The notes beneath the pieces are model-generated. The model worked only from the letters and a program-made list of their open reading frames with translations, did no database searches and was not told the origin of the DNA. The position numbers and the translations under genes are program-made. A stretch of DNA of 64,000 nt from Oryzias latipes (lineage: Eukaryota > Chordata > Actinopteri > Beloniformes > Adrianichthyidae), in the NCBI RefSeq assembly GCF_002234675.1, contig NC_019859.2, forward strand, positions 34,184,934-34,248,933, given 5' to 3'. Of this stretch, positions 49,393-60,500 are shown piece by piece. Every line of letters begins with the position of its first letter. The stretch's first letter is position 1.

Positions 49393-49681
49393 TGTTGTTA
49401 AAAAATGATACGTCTGTATAAGGAATTTTTGAAAACTCTGCAGGGAAATAAAAGACCAAATATTTGGTGATATTTTTTTAATCACAATATCAGTGAACTT
49501 GCATAGATGTCAAAAACATTCAACAGTGCTACCCAGTAGCTAGTTTATTATTTATAAATTCTTGCACTTTCTGATACAGTGTTTTTCCTTGGTTTCCATC
49601 ATTTTCTAGTGGGTTCACGTTTGCAGACAGTTCTTGCAAGTCTTGATCAGTAAGTGGTGTGAAGAGGTAATCTGAGCTTTG
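49393..49681. other. 3' flank of the integrase gene inside the transposon
   Basis: AT-rich DNA. On the minus strand an AATAAA word lies near 49,545, about 135 bp past the integrase stop codon. Confidence 0.5.
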
Positions 49682-51623
49682 TCATGATTCTGGGCTTCTC
49701 TCAGTTACCGAAGCAGAAGTTGCAGAATTCGGCATTGGAAAACAAGTGTTTTGGGTGAAAAGCTGAACAGGGGTTTTGTTTCCCTCAGAGGAGATGGAAT
49801 GACTGTTGAATGCTGCCTGAAATTCCTCAAGTGTGCAGTTGATTCTGGGAATGTATACATAATGGAGGCAAAATAAATCAGTCGGGTTGTCTACATCCAG
49901 CATGTTCAGGGATTCTAGCTCATAGAAAATGGGCGCATACACGTTTCGGCAGTTACAGTTCAAATCACGATTAAATCGCTCAATACGTTGATTATGAACA
50001 GAGCTCCCTGTCAACACAGAACTTACTCCTTTGTGCACTCTCATGTCCTCCCAAATCAAAACATTTTCCCCTCCATGATCAGTTCTTATGTGCATAGGCC
50101 ATCCAAACTTGTTCACACCTTTCCTAAATAGATCCAGGACAGTTGAAGCACGATTGTTGTTAGAACAATGCAGAAAAGTCAAAAATCTGCTGTACCCATC
50201 AATTGCGGTATGAATGACTAATTTCCATCTTATGAGCTTATGGTTGCCGTCAATGTGCCATATATAGTTTGGAAAGGGGACAGAGTATGTTCTTCTTTGC
50301 ACTGCTGATGTTCTCCTAGACTGTGCTCCAGCAAAATCAACCCTTTGCACTGAGTCTCTGAGACGATGTCTTTGAACTATGATGTTCCTGGCACGCAAAT
50401 GTCCATTGAGCATAACCTCTCCAACATGAGGGTGATTTGATTTTATTGCACGAATTACTTCATCCAGTTCCTGATCGGAAATGTCACTGAATTTTTGGTG
50501 TTTTATGCCATACTCTCTCATAAGCTTGTACAACGTTGGTCTTGATATTTCCAAGATTGATGCCGTTTCTGAGAGTGTTGTCCCCAAGAATATTAATCTT
50601 TCAATGTCCTCTTTGGAAATTAGGGTTGTTCCAACCTAACACCATAGGTGAAAAAAGGGACAAAAACAGACAAATTGAATTACTTCTACATATAACAAAA
50701 AATAATCTATTCAGCGAACAAATAAAAAAACATCTTAAAAGGTACACTTTCACAACAAAGTTGATGGTAATTCTACTCATTAAAAGCAAATAAGTCATTC
50801 AGTTCTTACCAATCTCTGGGATGTGCCAGCCCCTGCAGATGTGGCTGAACTTGTGGATGCTATGGGTGGCGGCAGAGTGTTGACCTGAGGTGGGCGGTGG
50901 TAAAAGAACAATCATATGGATGTTTTGTTACATTTTAAAAATCAGTTAAACACTAAACTATAAAAATAAAAAACAACAGTTGTAAAAAATGTAATCACTG
51001 TACTCAATGGAAGAAAACAACTGATGATGTTCTTACCGGTCTGTGTGAAGCGGCAGAACTTGTGGATGGTGATGATGTGTTAACCTGTAGAGTAGGAGCA
51101 TGTAACAGAGAAAGTTTACATTGAAAATAAGTGATTGTAGCAGATTTTAGCAAATAAGAAAGATCTGTAATGAGAAAGAAGACAAGCAATAAATAAAAAG
51201 ACCCCCCCCCCCCCCGCCAATGTTCTTTTTTTCATTTAGAGTTGCAGTGATGTAAAGTGGCATAAAAATACCACAGACATACATAGCAGGCCTACTCAGA
51301 GATATCTTTCATCATTATGTGTCAAGGAAATTACAAAATAGCATTATATTATTACACTGTAATGTCAAAAGATGCCTTGATAACGTTAGCCATTTGTTAG
51401 CTAAAAAAAAATTAAGACTAGCTTGGAAAGACTAGCTGTTTAGCTAGCTAAAAATCCGTTTCCACATAATAGTATTATAGAACTATTTTATCTTATTTTA
51501 TTTAACTTTTCCACTTACCAGATTTGCAGCAGCAGGTGTAGGTGCCAGGACACCTTGCAATGCAGCTCGCACTCCTGAAACAACGGCCCTTTCAATATCC
51601 TCAGGTCTCAAAGAGTTTGCCAT
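49682..51623 (-). CDS. DDE integrase/transposase with N-terminal helix-turn-helix
   Basis: Four coding exons on the minus strand: 51519-51623, 51037-51084, 50810-50884 (all in the right inverted repeat) and 49682-50635. All junctions are GT-AG and phase 0; 1,182 nt, about 393 aa. The first 76 residues are identical to those of the HECT protein. The last exon opens VGTTLISKEDIERLI, followed by a helix-turn-helix (LSETASILEISRPTLYKLMR). The integrase core follows, with D in WHIDGNHK (about residue 205), D in IRTDHGGENV (about 262) and E in HNQRIERFNRDLN (about 295), 32 residues between the last two. No stop or frameshift interrupts it. The first ATG in the last exon lies inside the helix-turn-helix, so the start must come from the repeat exons. 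It should cut or join the element's ends. The core is of the retroviral/IS481 kind. Confidence 0.88.
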
Positions 51624-51670
51624 GATTAAGGTTCAACTTTCGTCTGAACAAGGACCGCTCTATTCGGTGA

Positions 51671-51691
51671 GGGGCGTGGCCTCATTAGCAT
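51671..51691 (-). promoter_or_regulatory. Presumed promoter words in the right inverted repeat
   Basis: Mirror image of the left repeat: GGGGCGTGG (51,671-51,679) and ATTAGCAT (51,684-51,691), upstream of the minus-strand ATG at 51,623. It would drive the integrase gene. Confidence 0.5.
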
Positions 51692-51714
51692 ATTTCCCAA
51701 ACATTTAAAGTCAA

Positions 51715-52490
51715 CATTTATATTTAACATTTAGGCGGAACATTTAGATTTACATTTACATTTAACATTTACATTTATATTTAACATTTAGGCGGAACAT
51801 TTAGATTTACATTTACATTTAACATTTACATTTATATTTAACATTTACATTTACATTTAACATTTAACATTTGGATCTACATTTACTTTTAATATTAGCA
51901 TTTACATTTAACATTTACATTTAACATTTATATTTATATTTAGATTTAGATTTAACATTTATATTTAGATACAAAATTTGTATTTAACATTTACATTTAG
52001 AGTTAACATTTACATTTAAAATTTAGATTTAGACTTAGATTTAGATTTACCATTTAGATTTAACATTTAGATATACATTTAAATTTAGCATTTAACATTT
52101 AGATTTTCATTTGCATTTAATATTTAGGTTTACATTTAATAATCACATTTAACATTTATACTTCTATTTAGTCTTTGATTTAATATTTATATTTAGATAT
52201 AACATTTACATTTCACATTTACATTTAAATGTAACATTTAGATATATATTTAACATTTATTTTTAACATTTACATTTATATTTATATTTATATTTAACAT
52301 TTACATTTAACATTTAGGTTTACATTTAGATATAACATATACACTTAGCATTTATATTTACGTTTGGGATTTAGGTATGTGTTTCGATTTAACATTTACA
52401 TTTATTATTTACATATACATTAATATTTATTATTTATTATTAATATTTAGATTTAATTTTAAACTCTAAAAGTACATATCCTCATGTCAC
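51715..52490 (-). repeat. Degenerate hexamer array in the right inverted repeat
   Basis: Mirror of 41,040-41,815: CATTTA/GATTTA words on this strand. Confidence 0.9.
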
Positions 52491-52624
52491 AGATTGTTTT
52501 TTTATTGGTGATAAATATAGACAAAATGTGATATAAATGCAGCATAAATGGAAAGAAATGTCTAAATGTGGTAAAAGTGACACAAAATTTTCATGAGGTT
52601 AATTTTTACATTCGGCGCCCCATA

Positions 52625-52630
52625 CAGACT
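52625..52630. repeat. Target-site duplication CAGACT, right
   Basis: Same six bases as at 40,887-40,892. Confidence 0.88.
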
Positions 52631-53316
52631 CAACACTTTTTACTCTCTTTTTTGTTCTGGTGGGGTCATGCTGCAGGGCGTTTCCTGGCAGGAAGACGGC
52701 TGAGAAGGTACCCTGATAAGTGTTTATGACATTTGGATTGACTGGAAAACAGTGAGAAGCAATGTGCGTCATGTTAAAAGTTGTTTTAATGAGCCTGCAT
52801 TCATCCAACCACAATTCAATGTATTGCTGTGTCTCATCGTTGTGGCATTGTTTTAGGAGAATTCTGTTAGAGAACTACCTTGCAGTCAGGTGAAGGGCTG
52901 GTCTGAAAATGAGTAAAATCATAAATGGAGAATGGAGCTTTGGACAAAAGACAAACTATGAGGGCAAAAGAAGCAAATGTTGGAAGAAATGTACGAGCTG
53001 AGCAGGAGCGGAGCAGAATGTCAAGCTGAGCCTTGGAAGTCCGCGAGCACGTCAGCGCTGCAGGCCACACTTTGTTCAGGCCGCCAGAGCTGATGTCCAG
53101 AGCTGTGATGTGTGTATCTGATGTGAGTGACAGACAGATGACACCTTTCCTGTCATCTCGTTTAGCATGACTGATTCCTGAAGACAGTCGGCTCTCTGCT
53201 TCCTGTCCAAAAGGCTTTGCCCCGCTGCTGTTGTGGTGAGTTTGCGTTTATGTGCAAAGAAAGTGAAAAGAAAACACAAATAGAAAGAAGCTGCATTTTT
53301 TTTTCTTTCTGACAGC
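52631..53316. other. Right flank of the transposon, 3' of the C4orf33 homologue
   Basis: Unique-looking DNA. No further exon recognised; it includes the likely 3' untranslated region of the minus-strand gene. Confidence 0.45.
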
Positions 53317-56300
53317 TCATGGCTTTCCCAGCCACAGATCGGATTCTGGCTGGATCCAATCCTCTCCCATAATGCTCTGCAGGCGGAATTCTTGGAAATA
53401 CTCCAGACGGTGGCTGAAGGGACAGACAGAAAACGGTTACAAAGGAGCCAGGGAACTCATTTCTGCACATCTAAGCTGTTTGAATAAACTTTATTAAGAT
53501 CTGGAGGAAGAGTTTGAGATTTGGATGTATTTATAGGAAAGTAATAGCTAAAAAGTTAAAGACTTCAAAATAAATTCAGCAGCTAATCAAAGTAACTGAT
53601 ACGCAGTTGTGTCACAATAATGAGCAATAACAACATGCATTTCTCACAGGTGAAACGGGTAAAAAGACGAGCAGGGACTCTCAAATCTGTGTGTGACTTA
53701 AAATTATAACTGTAAATAATGTTTCACAGTCCCAAGATGACAGATTAAAAGGAAAGTTTCAAACTCTTGCACCGTTTTTTTTTTTTACTTTAAAGACCCA
53801 CTCTGATGAAAATAATATTTTTTTAACATGTTCTTGTGAAATTTTTCTGATGATGAAGGACACATATTAAGAAAATTAGGCAGAACATTGCATTTCTGAT
53901 TATTTCTTTATTCTAATCGGGGTGACTCAGGCGCAGACGAAAAAATGGGGTTGGAGAAAGGAAACTTTCTGAAGTCTGAACAACCACTGACAGATAAAAA
54001 ACGAAATGCTTCTTTCCTTTGTTTTTTATAAATAAAGTTTGATTTGATTTAAAACTGTAGAAAAAAGGCAAATGAAGCTCTGTTTGGCCTGCAGAAAGCC
54101 TCAGTGCAATAAAGCCTCGTTTCCACTGCATGGTCCGGTCCAGTCCGGTATTTTGAGTGTTTCCATTATAAAATTGACCCATTGGGGCAGGACCAAATAG
54201 TACCATTTTGGGCCTCCGTTGGTTCTAGGTCTATGGAAAATGGACCGTTTGGACGGAGCTACTGTTGAAACCCATTGATTGGCAGGCAGTCATTACGACA
54301 ATAGAAAGAGCCGAACCAGCGCCAGCGTATTCCTCTTCTCCGCCCGTAATCTTCAACATTAAATGCTTTGTACATTCTAAGAACAAAAAGGCCAAGCGGG
54401 AAAAAGAGAAACGGCTGGATGACCTCCGTTGTTGTTGTTGATGGCTTCGCTTTTACTGTAATTGCACTACTATGATTCAAACTACGCAATTGGTCTGCAG
54501 CAGGCATGTGCCGTGGCGGTCCAACTTGGAGTGGAAACACTCCCCTGAATTGCCGGACTGGACCGTACCAATGCTTAAATGAAAACACCTCAACTGCGGA
54601 TATAAATCCTTTTCCTCAGAACTCACCTAATTTATTTATCTCTAATCAATAATCTATAGATTGACTGATGGATAGAATGAAAATATCAGTTTTCCTGTCA
54701 GAAACATGCATTGATTGCATGTTTTGGGAGTTGAGACATACAGCAGGAGTGAAATTATCTGCAAAGATGGATCTGCCCTGAACTGTAGGAGTCCGCATAC
54801 TCACAAGTTGGGCTTTTGGCCCTCCTGTATCTCTTCTTTGGGGATGGGGTAAAGGGCCTCGTACGTCCGCTTCTCTCCAGACCCATGAATAGCGTAGGAG
54901 TTCATTTTGTTGACATTGGGAGGAAAATAGGACCAGGGGATTAGAGCCTCCCCAAACCACCGGTCTCCTGTGATTGTGGTGGTGAACACCATGGGCAGCT
55001 GTTGCTGAAGGAAGACGTGAGGAGCAAAGGAAGACGTTGTTCATCAGCAAACCTAAAAACGGCTCCAGACCTTTTTTTTTGGCTTACCGTGAATGCTTGG
55101 CCCACTCCCGACAGCAGCAAGATCAGATGCTGTCCGTGCCTAAAATTGAAACACAGAAAAAGATGTGCGAGACTTCCTGAGCACCCCCAAACAAACGACC
55201 ACGGACAACAAGAGCTTAGCTTGCTACTCACGGGCAAAGCTCCACCTCCAGGTAATTTTCTGTAGTGCTATCAAGGAAGAAAGACTCCACAACTGACGAG
55301 ATTAAAGAGAGAAAATGAAGATAAGACCTCCAATCTCACAATGGCAAACTGTTTAACAGCTGTTATTAACCCCAGCTGCAACTATGTTAGGAAAAAAACA
55401 GACAATAATTAAATCATTTCTTTTAATTACAGCCCAAGAATTATGTGAGAATATGCAAGAAAAACAGAACAGAAAGTTTTAATAGGATAATGCAACAGCA
55501 TACCCATTAACCTGGCAACAAGCTCATTATCTTCCTCCTCTATGATGGGGTTAGTTTTACATCTATTACGAAGCATTAATGAGGCCAAATATGTTGGTAT
55601 GTCTCATTAACCGGAAGTCCAACTTTAAGGTCAATTAGAAGGCCCTGTTAATACTTAACCTCATTACCGGGCTTAATAGATGCATCGACATGATAACGAT
55701 AATGCAGTAACTATAATCACAATGTGTCGTGAACGCAGTGGATCTCTCTTGGACTCAATGCAGTCTTATTTCAGCTTGTTTAAACACTTAGCGTTGCCTC
55801 ATGCGGACACAGCGTGACAAAGGGAGGAACCGAGATCGCAGTCTTTCTTTTGGACTAATTAAAGATGTAATGTTACAGGCCCCGGAGCAACATGGCTGCA
55901 ATAAAATGCAATTCATTTCAGCCGGCCATAAAAGCGACCTCTGAAACTTTAAAGGTTCATTATTAATCATCATCATCGAGGCGTCAAAGGAATCTGATAA
56001 ACAATATTTCCTGTTTTTGAGATGTCTGACATTTTGAGAAAGAGCATACAATTATTGTGATTGTTATTCTTGCTACAAATAAAGAACAGACTGTATCTTT
56101 TAAAAATGAATGAATATGAACCAACACATGCAGTAATTATTGAACTTTAGAGGATTTTTTTTGTCTCTTCTGTCTTCTAGCTAAAGATGTAAGGGGGGCA
56201 AAAAATCATATTAGAATTAAAGCAAAATCCTTTTGCAATTTTTGAGACTTATTTTTACCAAACAAACAAACAAACACTCAATTACTAGTTTGTTTGGCAT

Positions 56301-56571
56301 TGAATAAGAACATGCAGCTTTTATTTCCAATACGGGGGTAGAATGGATGAAAAACAAACTACAGTTAGGCTCCACCGTTGGCTCACATACCTTCATAATC
56401 CCACAGTCCCGGGAACGCCTGACTGGGGGGTCCAGCAGGAGCCGCAGGATCATTGAAGAACGGACCATACACATACATCTTCAACCCCCCCAGCCCAGGG
56501 GAAAAGACCACCCTGATGGGGTCGTGGTCCACGGGGTTGCTGTCCCAGGTGTGCTTGATGGAGAACTCCAT
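53317..56571 (-). CDS. C4orf33 homologue (UPF0462 family)
   Basis: Five coding exons on the minus strand: 56391-56571, 55232-55292, 55088-55139, 54805-55004, 53317-53413. All junctions are GT-AG with matching phases; 591 nt, about 196 aa, against about 199 in human. The protein begins MEFSIKHTWDSNPVDHDP and has PFFNDPAAPAG, LWDYEVVESFFLD, YLEVELCPHGQHLILLLSG, PWSYFPPNVNKMNSYAIHGS, YEALYPIPKEE and QPESDLWL near the end; these follow human C4orf33 closely. A splice acceptor 13 bp before the ATG shows a non-coding first exon further up, probably near 57,000. The biochemical role of UPF0462 is not established as far as I know. No break was seen. It is head to head with sclt1, as in human. The last intron (53,414-54,804) holds a MITE and an R1 repeat. 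Confidence 0.93.
53790..54055 (+). repeat. Interspersed repeat family R1, copy 2, with a LINE-type tail
   Basis: AAAGACCCACTCTGATGAAA, then TTTTTCTGATGATGAAGGAC and GCATTTCTGATTATTTCTTT, as in the copy at 11810-12180. A separate ATAAATAAAGTTTGATTTG tail ends at about 54,050. Confidence 0.55.
54113..54591. mobile_element. MITE in the last intron of the C4orf33 homologue
   Basis: The left end AGCCTCGTTTCCACTGCATG with GGTCCGGTCCAGTCCGGTA is mirrored at the right by TGCCGGACTGGACCGTACC followed by AATGAAAACACCTC. Length is about 480 bp. The target duplication is unclear. The TTTCCAC-type end recalls PIF/Harbinger MITEs of fish. Confidence 0.7.
55293..56390. other. First intron between coding exons of the C4orf33 homologue
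   Basis: No element or RNA gene recognised inside. Confidence 0.6.
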
Positions 56572-56899
56572 CTGTGGCAAAGATCTGCGAAGAGAGAGAG
56601 GTCAGAGGTCAGACAGTGGGTTGTGAGGACACACAGCGCCACACACTTACAGAGATTCACAGCAAAGTAAAAGGTGAAGCAGCATTAAAAACCCAAGTCC
56701 ACGACTCAACGCCATGGTGTCAAAGCCTGTTTCCACACAACGCCGCTGCTGGAACCTTTAAGCTTTTCGTTATCTACTTCCATCAGAGCTTTGTCAATCA
56801 GTAACATATTTCCTCATAAATGTAGAAGTCCATCTACTAAATAAGGCTAATATGGAGGTAGAGCTTCCAACATAACTACACAGCAAACATGGTCAATTT

Positions 56900-57060
56900 A
56901 GAATTACTAACAAAATATGCTAAAATATTAATGTTGTTTAGTGGTTTAACAACAATAAAAACAACTGGATTTCAAGTAGTGTACTTAAAAAAACGTTCTA
57001 CAAATTAGAGATAACACTGACTTCACTTCGTGCATTGTGGACTGCTTCCTGTCTTTGACC
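56900..57060. promoter_or_regulatory. Shared (bidirectional) promoter region of the C4orf33 homologue and sclt1
   Basis: The two genes diverge. The sclt1 non-coding exon ends with a donor at 57,171, and the minus-strand gene needs a non-coding exon above 56,584. A CCATTGG (inverse CCAAT) word lies at about 57,122 and the region 57,030-57,170 has GGCGG and CpG words typical of housekeeping promoters. The exact start sites cannot be read from sequence. Confidence 0.5.
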
Positions 57061-57502
57061 GGAACTACAGGGCTTTGCTGATGTCCAGACGGACGTATTT
57101 TAGCGGTGCACACGGCTGTCGCCATTGGCTGTTGTTTGCTTCAAAACAAGCGGCGGAAAAGCCGATCAAAGTAAGACAAGTCAACTTTGTTCTTTCATTT
57201 TTATTTAACAGTTATGTCACTTGTTTTGTGCCCCATGTGTGGTGAAGTTACTCTGCGGTATTTGGGTATTTTTGTGGATCGGAACGACAGCTTTGTTGCT
57301 AGCTAAGCGGTTACCGATCTGTCTCTGACTGTTGCAAATGCTGACGTTACTTAGAGCAACCAGTATATGTCCTCTGCTGGGTGTTTCGAGGGTTTGTAAT
57401 GCAGTCGGTTGGTTAATTTGTGCCTGACTTTGTTTACAAACGGTGTCTGTCTCTTCTTGAAGCCATCATCATTCTACAGAAACTGCTGTGATTTAGATCA
57501 GC

Positions 57503-60500
57503 ATGATGGAGGCAGAACTTGACTACCTGCGCGATCAAGGTAAGGAAAAACTGTTTACAATACACTCCTTCATATTTGCTTTAGTTTGGATTTTTATATC
57601 TATCACTATTTCACTGGGAAATGGTCTTTTTCAGAAGTTAAATTACGTGGTAATATCGTCTGCAGATGATGGAGCATTAATGATGTGTTTTACTTCCAGT
57701 GCGCAGGTTAAATCTCTCTCTCCGCCAGTATCAGGATGGACTCCATCCTCCGTCTACATCATCTCAGGTAAAACATATTTAAATCCCACACCCATCATCT
57801 TTGCATATTTTTTCAAAGTTTTCCCAGCGGTCTTTTAATTATGAAGCCTGTGTCGTTTTCTAGGACATAGTTTCTGCAGAGCGGCAGTGGTTCAATAGGT
57901 ATTCGCTTCTGAGTTGTGGGTTGGACTGTCTGGTTTCTCTTTATTTTATTTATTTTCCACTGGTGTTTGTCTTTGTGTATTTTATTGCATTTGTTTTTGT
58001 TTATATGTACAGCACCTTGAGCTGTCTTCTCGTCATGAAAGATGCTATATAATTAAATATTAATTTGAATTTGAATTTGTTGGAGCAGAGCAAGCCTGCC
58101 CCTACTTCCCGTCATCCCTCTGTTTACTCTCTCTCCAGCTAGCTTACAGCCCGTCACAACCCCAACCTAGCATTAGCGGTGCTACAAAAAAATGGCGAGC
58201 AACATCGTGGCTATCCAGGCGTACAGTTCTGTTACAGATTCCAGCTGGAATGAAGAAGACAAAGATGTTCACGGATCTATTTGTCTGCAAGCGGATGCAT
58301 CAAAATGGGGCGGAGCAGGGAGCCTGTGGCTCCGCCCAGCGCATTTTCTACTCCACAAAAAAGCTCTTTTTTTCAAACGGCATTTTTCTTTCGTCTCCTG
58401 ATTCGCAGTGAAATGAAATTTTCAAGCTTCATTTTTTTATTCTTAAAAAAAAATGCAAATTTGTCTTAGTAGTACAATTCTTTGTACTACAAGTACTGAA
58501 AGCTAAAAATATAGGTTTGTCTAGCTTTATCTGACACTCTATAAATAATACAATGTTTTGATGCAACAAGGCCAAATAATCGGTTTCCTTAAGGGAGGAA
58601 AAAATGCAGAACTTCTGCTACAATAGGCTTCTGAGTGAGCGCTATTGTTCAGTTTCTGTTTAGCACCTTTAAGATGACCTGATTTCCTCATAAAGGTCAT
58701 TCACTTTTGATCATTTGAGCAGAGTTAAATGATTCCACAAAGGTTTATTTGGGCTTCATGTCATCACAGCGACTGGAGTTATTATTCATTCTAAAGAACA
58801 CGAACAAAACCAAGTGGATTGAAGGAACAAAGACTTATCTGTGACGATGGGCAGCTATGGTGGCTTAGGAATAATTCAATAGGAGCTGGAAATGTCACTT
58901 TGAATGTAGAGAGAGGAAAATGGTTGATAAAGGAGAAGAAATTACAGAGGAACATGCTGAGATATTTGTTCCAATGTTTCTTAGCATCATTACAGAAGCA
59001 AACATGTAGTTAGAAAATGGCAGAAATGCTCCATGATCCTCTGACTTATCGTCGTGTATTTTGTTTTGTAGACTGAGGATTTGGGAGTATTAGAGTATTG
59101 ATGAACCTTATCTATGTTGTCGCGTTTCTCACGTCATACAGGTTGAAGAGGCTTGGCGGGCCGAGAGTTCTGCACCTTGGCTCACAGACAGAAGGTCTGT
59201 TAAATCATTTTCATTTTATTGATTTATTTTTTCTTGAAAAAGACCGAAACATTTCCGGTGTGCAGATATGTGTAAAATGCTTCCTCCAAGGTGGAAATAA
59301 AGCCGAACATTTCTCTGGTTTGCAGTCTGATGGCTCCTCTCATAGCAGAGTACGATCGACACATTGCTGACATGACTGAGCGGCTACGGAAAAACCAGGT
59401 TCCAAAGCTTCTGGACAAACTCGACTGCAGAGAAAAGAGCCTGAAGTAACTTCTGGTCTGGTTTAACAGGAGCAGATGACGAACCTCAAAGTGCAGCTGG
59501 AGCGGGTGGTGAAGGAAAACGAAAGGTAAACGAGTTCCACAAATCTGTAGAAAGATGCAGGATTTTTACCAACCACAGGCTTTTATGCGTGGAAGAAATC
59601 ATTTTGGGAGGGTTATTGGTGATGTCACCTCAGGAAGAAGGTTCCAGGTCCAAATCCCAACTGGCTCTGGAGGTTAAAGTGGTTCAAATTGCTGAGTCAT
59701 GGTTACAAAGACTGCTTACAAACAGAGTTTCTTTTACCTAACACCAAAGAAAACTCTGAATATAAAATGATGTGGTAAAAGGAATCCTATGTGACGAATA
59801 TACAGAAGACATTTTTTATAAAGTGTTTGAAGAAACTCTGCATTTAACCCTGACATCAGGAAAAACGTCACAAACTGAGAGTTTTATACCTCATTAAGGT
59901 ATTCACTCTTCACTACAATCACCTTCGGATCTGTTTAAAAGTGTTCCCAGTGCTCTTGTAATTATGATCAGGCCATTTTTGGGCCAAAACCCAAAAGCCT
60001 GTGTCGTTTTTTTTAGGACCTATTTTCTTTATTTTTTTATTTAGCCAAGGCAGGGGCCCATTGAAATGTGAAACTTCTTTTTCAAGGGAGCCCTGGACAA
60101 GAATGTTAAACAGTTAGAACAAAGTTACAATGCTGATTAAATTGCATATAAATGAATAAGGTAAAACATGTACGATTGAAAGATGTTTAGTTTCTTAAAT
60201 ATTTGCTTAAGTTGTGGACTGTTGGTGCAGAGACCCACCCCCCTTCCCTTCATCCATAATTATCTGTTTACGCTCTCTCCTGCTAGCTTACAGCCCCTCA
60301 CAACCCAACCTGACACTAGTGGTGATACTATCCAGTGTAGGGCTGCACGGTATGAGGAAACTCGCAATATGCAATATTAATGATCCATATTGCGATGACG
60401 ATATAACTTGGGATACATGAACCAATAGCAAAACAACCAAAAACAAAATTTCCATTTCACTGCAACAGTTTAATTTAAATAACACTCCAAATGACCCTCG

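Larger units (their letters stand above)
50693..52624 (-). repeat. Right terminal inverted repeat (1,932 bp)
   Basis: Reverse complement of 40,893-42,832. It contains exons 1-3 of the integrase gene, whose sequences are identical to exons 1-3 of the HECT gene base for base by my reading. It also holds the same presumed promoter and hexamer array. Confidence 0.93.
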
